From NCBI RefSeq assembly GCF_000002985.6, contig NC_003282.8:2418001-2482000 (forward strand): 64,000 bases of DNA, read 5' to 3'. The notes beneath the pieces are model-generated. The model was given only the letters and a program-made list of their open reading frames with translations, made no database searches and was not told the DNA's origin. The position numbers and the translations under genes were made by a program. Below are positions 56,147-64,000 of the stretch, in pieces. This stretch comes from Caenorhabditis elegans (taxonomy: Eukaryota; Nematoda; Chromadorea; Rhabditida; Rhabditidae). Position 1 is the stretch's first letter. Each line of letters starts with the position of its first letter.

Positions 56147-57880
56147 ACTGGTGAAGATTCTCTCTCCCTCAATCATCATCACCCTCTCATAATTCATGAC
56201 CCCCCTTAAATCATGAATAAATAAATATAAATCTCTCGCATCCCACCTCGTCGGAAATGTCTCCCGAAAAAGTCTTGTCGTTTTTATATCTGATCCGTTT
56301 AAAGAATTCATGTGAACGCGTACCTTTTGTTTGAATTGCCGCGCACGACAGGAAACCGGAGGGTGAAAGTGCGTGCCATTCTGGATTTGGAAGCAGCTGG
56401 ACGAGGAGCTAATAATTGACTGGCAAACTGATGGACATTCTTTTTGTATTCCTCAAAAACGAGAAAAAGTCGAAATTGAAAAAAAAACAGTTGATGCACC
56501 ATGTCTTGACTACAAAGTTTGGCACCTCATAACTCGGTAGCTTTTAGAGATAAAAATCATGTTCCAACTACAAAACTGTAGACAAAGCAATGATAAAAAT
56601 TATAAATTTTGTTAGTTACTAACTTTCTAATATGAGCAAATTCAACGGAGATATGCGCCTTCAAAGGCAAGATAGTTTGTTCGCTGCACCATGTGTTTCC
56701 CCTTTACTTTGGCAGCTTGCATATTGGTTCATTATTAAAATATATCAATAAGTGTTCTTCTACATAATTGTAGAAAAATGAATTATGAATAGTTTGTTAA
56801 TTAATAATTTGTGTATACGACCAAAACCAACCGAGATACGCGCCTTTAAAGTTATGGTATAGTTTACTCGATGCACCATGTCTTAAATTTTAACTCTTAC
56901 TTTAAGATATGCTTCATTTTTCAATTGCAAAACTACAGAAAAATAATACATTTTTTTACTTGTCGGCAACATTTTGATATCACCAGAGACAACCGATACA
57001 TTTGAAAAATTGTGTTTTAACTATAAGCTTTCACAATTAATTTCACGCTCATCTGGTCTTACAAACAAAGGTGTGTAGAACATCTTATGGCAATCCCATT
57101 TGAGATCCAGTAATGTTCTTTGCTTTTGCGACTCTTGAAAAAACAAACAGGCTTTATCTTTTAATTGAATGTGTTGGTATATCCGTGAACGGCTATCAGT
57201 TTAATCTTGAATCATTCTTGGATCCTGCCGTTTCTCGCTTCCAGTCAGTCATGTTTGCTGTGGAACATACCTTCGTGCCTACTTCTGCCTGCCTACTAGT
57301 CGCTTTGAAAGAAGGCAAGGGAACTACAAGTGTTCCATCTTCCTCCATCAATTTTTTCTACAATTTTTTTTCAAGAAAAAAAAGAAGATTTCCTTCCGTT
57401 ATTTATGTCTCAATAAATCATACTTTTCCTCCGTTTCAAGCTTTCCACCATAAAAGAAAAGGGGAAAAATCAACCTCTTGAAATGCAATTATCCATTCAT
57501 TTTCTCTTTTCAAAACGGTCTCGTCATCCCCTCATAATGCCCCGCCCACGCCCCATCCTTTTACTGTCATCATGTCTTCTTAGTGACCCGGGGGCGCACT
57601 TTAGGTGCTTGTTTATGTATTATAATTGCATTTTCACCCCCCCCCCCCCCCCGATCGTCTCCTTATAATGCCCTTTTTACGCGACGGATAATTCCTATGA
57701 AAACTGTTTACTTTTTAATTCTAGTAGCCCAGCGGGAAGTGCCACTTTTTGATTCTGCTAAGAGTTTGCTGTAGATTTTTTTAAAGTTTTTTTGCAAATT
57801 TTAAATATTTTAAAATTATTATAATATTTGATTCGATTTATATTTGAATTTTTCTAAATTCTGAAAATGTCGATTTTGAG
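56147..57880. other. Intergenic: unique block, dispersed repeats, poly-C tract
   Basis: 56147-56460 is unique-looking. 56480-57010 holds three ~170-bp units with GATGCACCATGT steps (56494, 56683, 56873) and TTTGTTAGTTA arms. 57040-57780 is less repetitive; its 122-codon open frame (57113-57481) has no recognisable domain. A 16-C homopolymer lies at 57637-57652. Confidence 0.5.
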
Positions 57881-58684
57881 CAAAGTTGCGCCGTTTTGAA
57901 GTTGGTGGCCTAGAAATCCCAAATTCTTGGTTTCTAGGTCATGATTTTTTTTTCTTTTTTTTGTTTTTTCTTTAAATTTTAATTGCTGTCACCTTCAAAA
58001 AAACTTTGAAGAAATGTTTTTGAAATATTGAAATGCATGGATTCTAAGCCTTGGTGGCCTAGTTTTGAATTTCTAGGCCACCTTTTTTTAAAAATTTTTT
58101 AAATCAGATTCGTTTGAGTAATAAAACATCTCCTTTGTCTCTCTCAGATTTTGGTGTTTTTAAACATTCAAAAAATCTTGATTTCGAGCAAAAAAATTGT
58201 GCCAGTTTTAAGTTGATGGCCTAGAAAACCAAATTTCCAGAAAAAAAATTTTCTAGGCTAGAAAAGTTTTACTTTTTTGTTTTGTTTGAAAGATTTATAA
58301 GTATTCTATGGATTGCAGTTTTCAAAACTCAAAAATATAATTTTTCCGCTAAGCTACAGTATTTTCAAATTGGTGGCCGAACTTTCGTTTTCTCGGCCAC
58401 CAAAATTTAATAAAGACTAGTATAGTGCCACATTATAACAGTTCAGTTACTCAATTCAAATTCTAGAATATCAGTTTGCTGTCCAGCTTCAGGGAATTTT
58501 AAGTTGGTGGCCTAGAAAAATCAAAAGCTAGGCCACCAAATTAAATCTTCGTCATTCAACTAAATAGTTTTTAAAATGTCGAATCTTTTACTACTGGTTA
58601 TTTCTGTTTTTTCACTAATCTGATCATTTTCGAATCGATGGCCTAACTTTTTCTAGGCCACCACCCAATTTTTTTCTTTTTCAG
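57881..58684 (+). repeat. GGTGGCCTAG hairpin array upstream of the Ground-like gene
   Basis: Five hairpin steps lie between 57900 and 58665, then TTTTTCAG at 58677-58684, fifteen bases before the ATG. The acceptor marks either a trans-splice site or the end of a 5' UTR intron. The intron-type repeat content would fit an intron or outron. Confidence 0.7.
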
Positions 58685-58699
58685 CTCTCATCCCCCAAA

Positions 58700-61600
58700 A
58701 TGCGTTGTATTCAACTTTACGTCTTCTATCTCATCTCTCAATTATTCACTACAGGATCTGCCCAGAAAACTTTTCATTATGGTGTCACAGGTGGCGAGCA
58801 GTTTGGAAGGCACGGTAAGTTTGGTGGCCTAGAAAATTTTAGATTTTTAGGCCAATAAATAAAGTTGGTAGATAACAATTGTGGGTGCTTAAAGAAATTC
58901 TCAGAATTCAGAAATATCAATTTTAAGTAAAGTTACACCGATTTAAAGTTGATGGCGTAGAAAAATCATACTTTGAAAATTCTAGGCCACCACTTTTATT
59001 GAAAGTTTAATATAATCCGTTATACTGCTCAAACCTCAACACTGTTAAATAACTTACATCAGTTTTAAATTGGTGGCCTAACTTTTTTCGGGTTTTTCTA
59101 GGCCACAACTTCAAACGGGGCTTTTTTCAGAGCCATCAACTCGCCTGTCCCGCTTCCAATCCACGCCAGTATCCCTGAATCCCTTGGAGGATACCCTCCG
59201 AGTTCAGCAAATTCTCAAAAAGCTAGAAGATCCTGGTGGACTAGAAATCCGGCGGAGGTCCACGTCACGCCGGTTGCACGGTGTGCTCACTGAGCCATTC
59301 GGAACACCGCTGGTGATCAGTGGGAACAGCAGTGAGAAGAAGAAGAAAAAACCGCTGAAAATAAAGAAACGGAATGGAAGAAGGAACCCAAAGTCACCGG
59401 AAGTGGTAAGCGTGGCCTAGAAAAATTTTGGGAAATTCGGCCACTGAATTATATTGCAAAAAGTGTTTGTCAACTATATAACACAAGTTTCAAATTTCAA
59501 GAGATTCCAGTTTGAGCTGAATCTTAATGGTTTAAAGTTGGTGTCCTAGAAAACCCAAAATTTAGGTTTCTAGGCCACCAAATGTAAAATGCACCCTTTT
59601 GTAAGGTAGGAATAAAAATTATAATGCAATTGCAGTTTAGAACTTCTCAAAATGTCGATTTTAAGCAAAGTTATGGCGGCTAGCAGATGGTGGCCTAGAA
59701 ACCCAAACCTCGGCCACCAACTCAAAACTTTCAAAACTTTACTTGACAATCACAAATTATCATTCTGAAAAAGTTCGAAAAGGTTGTGCTTGGCTTAAGC
59801 GTGTTTTACAAATCCAAAAGTTGGTGGTCTAGAAACCTCTAAAATTTGGTTTTCTAGGCCACCTATATTCGCTGTTTCAAAAAATGCTAATTTTATTTGT
59901 GAAAGTTCCAGATCTTGAAATTCGGAAAATTTCCAAATTTCGATTTAGAGCCAATTTTTTAAGCTTTTAAGTTGGTGGCCTAGCTTTTTCTAGGCCACCA
60001 ACTTGAAACCACTGTAACTTGCCTCAAAACCTACGTATTTAAGTTCTGAATCTCACAATCACTTGTTGTAAGCGTGTTCTCCAAGATCAGAGCTTGATGG
60101 CCTAGGGATCTGAAATCTCGGCCATCAACTTCAGACCCCCATAACTTGGCTCAAAATCTATATTTCTGAAAATTTCAAAACGTCATTTTTGCCAGAACGA
60201 ATACGAGCTTCAACTTGCAAAACAAATCGAAGAAGATCAGCTAAAATTCGTAGAGGACGAGAAGAATCCGATGAAGTACGTGGTGGAAAACGGGCTTCTC
60301 TTCCGGCAATCGCGATATTCTCCTCTGGCTCGGGTGGAAATCCCACCGGTCTCAGGAATGTCTGAAATTTCTGGAATTTCACAGAGAACTTCGCATAGTG
60401 TCGGCCAAACTATGCAGAATCCACCGAGAAAGCGGAGGAGAAAGCAGAGTTACAAGCTGAAAAATTCCAAATCCAGCTCTGAGTCAATGTTCCGGACTAA
60501 TGTTTTCCGGGGGAATATTAATCGACAAATTCCTGCGATTCCCCTGCCTTCGGTGAGTTTATCAGATAGAAAAAAGTGTGAGCTATCCGATGGCAGTTTT
60601 ATTTTTCAAAAATATCAATTTTCCACCGAGTTATGACGCTTTGAATTTGATGGCCTAACTTTGGATTTCTCGGCCACCAAAAATTAATTTAGTCTAATTT
60701 GAAGATCGCATTTCTAACAATATAGATAACAAACTTGAAATCAATAATATTAATTTTCAGCCGAGTTATGAGCGTTCAAAGTTGGTGGCCTAATAAAAGC
60801 TAGGCCACCAATAACATAACTTTGCAGAAAATCGATATTTCCGGGTTCTAATTTGTTCCACTATAGTTCTGTAAATTTGCTCTTTACAATGAGCTATATT
60901 ATTTTTGGTGGCCTAGAAAATCCATTTTTCAAAAGTTAGGCCACCAACTAAAATTACCTATAACTTACCTCAAAACCAACATCTTTCAGTGCTCTAAAAT
61001 GGATTTAAACCTAAATTTTTCAGCCCTTCTCGGTCGCCTACGGCAAGCCTTCATTTGCAATTGCACGGGAAGAAGATGGAAAATGCTACACAAATCGATT
61101 TGGTGAGTTTTTTTTCTAGAATTTTCTAAATTTTTTAAAGTTCTTCAGGATACCGATGTTGTGATGAAGCTCTGGAAGCGTTGATCCTGAAAAGTTATGA
61201 AAAACTTCGGCGAAAATCTAATGATTTGGAGGATAATCTGTCCAAAATTGCTTCAACGTTAAGGAGGGACAGTCGACAAGTGTGAGTTGGCGGCGGTGGC
61301 CTAGAAATCTTAAAATTTGGGTTACTAGGCCACCAAGTATCTTTTGTATCTGCCAGAATTCAAATCTAACAACTTTGAACCAAGTTACAGCGGTTTTAAA
61401 TCGGTGGCCTAGAAATCCATATCGAAGAATTTCTAGGCCACCAATTCTCATATATTCCATTTTGTAAAGATAAATCTGGTCAATTCTGAGCAGTTTTCAG
61501 AATTCAAAAATAAACACGTTCAGCCAAGTTGCCGCACTTTTAAATTGGTGGCCTAGGAATCCAAAATTTTTGAAATTCTAGGCCACCAGCTTAAAATTGT

Positions 61601-62218
61601 TCAGAAGATGCCAGAATTTTACCTTATAAAGCGTGTGTAGTTTACAGAGTTCAAAAGTATAAACTTTCAGCCAAGTTAGATCTATTTCAAGCTGGTGGCC
61701 TAGAAAAAGCTAGGCCACTAACTTAAAAGTGCCACAACTTGGCTCAAAATCAATATTTTCAAGTTCTGGAAACTACAATGAATTGGTTTGAGTTTACTCT
61801 ACAAGTTGCAAAGGTGGTGGCCTAGATTTCCAAAGCTAGGCCACCAACTTCAAAGCCTCATAACTTGGCTCAAAGTCGATATTTTTCAAAATTTCAAAAA
61901 CCATCAAGATTGTTAGGCATTCAATTTATCGTCGATTATTTCAGAATATTTTCGTTTTCCAGATTCGCAAAAAATCTGGAGGCAATCGTCTCCACCTCCA
62001 ACTTCGGCACCTCAATCCCCTCGGATTTCTCCTGTAAGGTGGAACTCGGGCCGAATAGGTTTGTAGCTCAAGTATTCGTGCCAGAATTGGGTCTCGACGC
62101 GAAAACCACCACACGTAGGCATCGGATACCGTACCACGAACTTTCAAGGGAGGATTTAAGCGATGCGGCAGATTTGGTTGTATCCAGGAATGGAATTATT
62201 GTTTCGAAACTTTTATGA
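58700..62218 (+). CDS. Secreted Ground-like domain protein (hedgehog-related)
   Basis: Six exons: 58700-58814, 59131-59405, 60196-60552, 61024-61102, 61149-61281 and 61963-62218. They total 1215 bp, 404 residues; phases are consistent. A signal peptide ends near residue 20 (QLFTTGSA|QK). Residues ~40-250 are an unusual Lys/Arg/Ser-rich, probably disordered linker with two strongly basic patches (KKKKKP near 118; RKRRRK near 214). The Ground-like domain starts at C270 (CYTNRFGYRCC), with C279/C280 and a later Cys in DFSCKVE, followed by an FVAQVFV strand. Ground-like proteins belong to the nematode hedgehog-related set: secreted, and often linked to cuticle, alae or glia. The domain family is recognised from memory. 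I cannot assign a grl number. Basic patches could be prohormone-type cleavage sites (inference). AATAAA lies at 62294-62299. Confidence 0.9.
58815..59130 (+). repeat. Intron 1 of the Ground-like gene: hairpins
   Basis: GGTGGCCTAGAA / TAGGCC pairs lie at 58822-58855, 58950-58992 and 59073-59107. Confidence 0.8.
59406..60195 (+). repeat. Intron 2 of the Ground-like gene: hairpin array
   Basis: Six units, the clearest at 59940-60030: opposing AGTTGGTGGCCTAG and CTAGGCCACCAACTT arms only five bases apart, a near-perfect stem. Confidence 0.85.
60553..61023 (+). repeat. Intron 3 of the Ground-like gene: hairpins
   Basis: Three hairpin steps at about 60645-60680, 60775-60815 and 60905-60950. Confidence 0.8.
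61282..61962 (+). repeat. Intron 5 of the Ground-like gene: hairpin array
   Basis: Five GGTGGCCTAG...CTAGGCCACC steps at about 61295, 61403, 61548, 61693 and 61816, spaced ~110-150 bp. Confidence 0.85.
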
Positions 62219-64000
62219 TCTATTGATTTTTATTTTTGATTTGTAAATTTTAATAATATCTAGTTTTTTTTTTTGGTTGATTGATTAATTAATAATAAAA
62301 AAATTTGAATTAAAAAAAAAACTTTTTTTTTCGAATTAAAAAAAAAAATTTATTTCATTTTTTTTTTCAACTTTTAATCTAAATATTCGTATTCAGCTCA
62401 CCGATGGCTTCAATTTAAGTATAATCATGACCTACTTCCCACAAACTTGACAAAATTGAGTCCCGCCACGAAAAATTCCGGGTTACTGTAGTTTTCGTGG
62501 TGGGACCCAAAACTTCTGGAATTTTGAAGCATAGGCATGATTATACTTGTTTGAAAGCTCGTAGAGAACAGAATTTGAATTTTCTGGTAAAAAATAACAA
62601 AAAAATTTCTGTGGAACTTTTTTTACATAAAAATTGTTTTTTTCTGACTCCACAACATTTTTTTTTGATTTTTTTTCAACTTTTCATCGAAATATTCGTA
62701 TTCCGCTCACCGAGAGCTTCAATTTAAGTATAATCATGACCTACTTCCCACTAATTTGACAAAAATTGGGTCCCACCACGAAAACTTCCGGGTTACTGTA
62801 GTTTTCGTGGTGGGACCCAATTTTATATTGAAAGTGGGTCATGATTATACTTGTTTGAAAGCTTGTAAAGCACAGAATTTAAATTTCCTAGTGAAAAATG
62901 ACAAAAAATTATGTTTTTGTAAAAAATATCTCGAAAAAATGTTTTTTTTTTCTTTTTTTCACCTAAAATTTTTTTGTTTCAGAATTTTGTGGGTGTTGAT
63001 CTATGAATCATATCAGGTCAGCTGCATGATAAAACTGTCATATAACCTCATGATAACCACGTTTTCTCCAAGAAACCACGTGATTATTCGAGTTTTTCTC
63101 AATTTTTAAGCTAAAACTCCCGGGAAAACGGGGAATTTCGAAATTTATTAGGCGAGAAATTCAATTTTGACATCATTTCCAGCTCTTTGGGCTCCATAAC
63201 ACCAAAATTTCACCGGAAAACCTTTAAATAAACTGCCAAAAAAAATGCGTCATTATGTCAATTTCGGCGATTTTTACGAGCCTCTGGCGCCCCTCAATGG
63301 AGGTGTTATCTAACTGAAAAAATGGCACATAAAAGATGTTTGGACAGCAAAAATGTGCATTTTCAAATTCAAATAGTCTACCATAGGAAATTACAGTTTT
63401 TGCATTTTTAAAAAAAAAAAAAAAATTTAATTTCCAAAAAAAAATTTAGAATTTTTTTCGGAAAAATGCTGAAATTTTTTTTTCAGAACTTTTAAAGTAT
63501 TTCTAAATTTATTGTTTAGCTCATTCAGAGCTTTCAGGAATGTATAATCATCCGTGAAAGAAATTCCTGGGTCCCGCCACGAAACTCTCGGGTTACTGTA
63601 GTTTTCAGGATCTTTTTTTGTTGAAAACTAATTCACATTTAAAAAAGTTCAACGTTCAAGAAAAATTTAACCGGAAAAATTGTAGAATCTTTTTTAAAAA
63701 ACTGAATTGAAATTTAAAGATTTTTGAAAAAAAAATTTTTTTTTCATAAAATTCCAAAAACTACAGTAACCCGGAGCTTTTCGTGGTGAGACCCCGAATT
63801 TTTTTTAGGATCCGAGAGAATTTGTTCAGATTAAATTTGATCGATACAAAAATTTTGAACATTACTTCTTTTTTTTCATTGAATATTAAAATTTCGTTTC
63901 GAGACCTTCAAATATTATTTTTCCACATTTTTTAAAAAACTACTTGGAATTCAGCTCTCTTAGAGCTTTCATTTAAGTATAATCATGACTAGGTTCTGAA
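62219..64000. repeat. Downstream region with GGTCCC-CCACGAAA palindromes
   Basis: 62294-62299 is AATAAA. Two well-preserved palindromes (62395-62560 and 62705-62870) share opposing TTTAAGTATAATCATGACCT arms and a central GGGTTACTGTAGTTTTCGTG. Degenerate copies lie at 63515-63620 and 63750-63800, and another starts at the window end. 62880-63500 has no gene; its 117-codon frame starts inside a repeat. Confidence 0.75.

Noticed and set aside
57113..57481. 122-codon open frame on the plus strand
   Set aside because: No recognisable domain, low-complexity Phe/Lys-rich second half, no exon-like splice context, and no promoter or 3' signal.
1..64000. tRNA, rRNA and CRISPR arrays
   Set aside because: No T-loop/anticodon pairing, rRNA core or regularly spaced identical direct repeats with unique spacers were seen; the tandem repeats here are satellites.

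Overview
This is eukaryotic nuclear DNA from a Caenorhabditis nematode, most likely C. elegans. The genes have many exons and short AT-rich introns with TTTTCAG acceptors and GTAAGT/GTGAGT donors. AG|ATG-type leaders look like trans-splice acceptors, and dense small palindromic repeats fill every non-coding space. Three invertebrate-type lysozyme genes beside a cadherin match, from memory, the ilys-1/2/3 - cdh-10 neighbourhood on the left part of C. elegans chromosome IV (cosmid C45G7). That placement is recall, not a search result.

Layout. 1-14990 has no gene I can support. It is a repeat field: TTAA-flanked palindromes, small hAT-like elements with visible 8-bp target duplications, a ~1-kb nested palindrome, and a ~142-bp tandem repeat. 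15000-18368 (+) is a five-exon RING/B-box, TRIM-like gene. It converges on an 18-exon cadherin gene on the minus strand (18568-45365, 1775 codons plus stop), probably cdh-10. Intron 12 of the cadherin is ~13 kb and contains a complete, separate three-exon gene on the same strand (23477-26340, 555 codons), of unknown function, with a coding minisatellite. The cadherin start faces away from three lysozyme genes on the plus strand: intact ilys-3 (46485-47398), intact ilys-2 (49681-50810), and a third, rearranged and frame-broken copy (52416-53449). 54060-55340 is a TTTGTAG-rich higher-order tandem array. 58700-62218 (+) is a six-exon secreted protein with a C-terminal Ground-like domain (hedgehog-related family). 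The last 1.8 kb is repeats.

Exon joins were chosen by hand from splice signals, reading phase and domain continuity. All five intact gene models sum to an exact multiple of three. The lysozymes form a secreted antibacterial/digestive tandem family; the other genes show no obvious shared pathway.

The most interesting points are the nested gene, the cadherin's two glycosaminoglycan-attachment sites, exon duplication plus active-site loss in the third lysozyme, transposable elements with exact target duplications, and three hairpin-forming repeat families that occupy the long introns.
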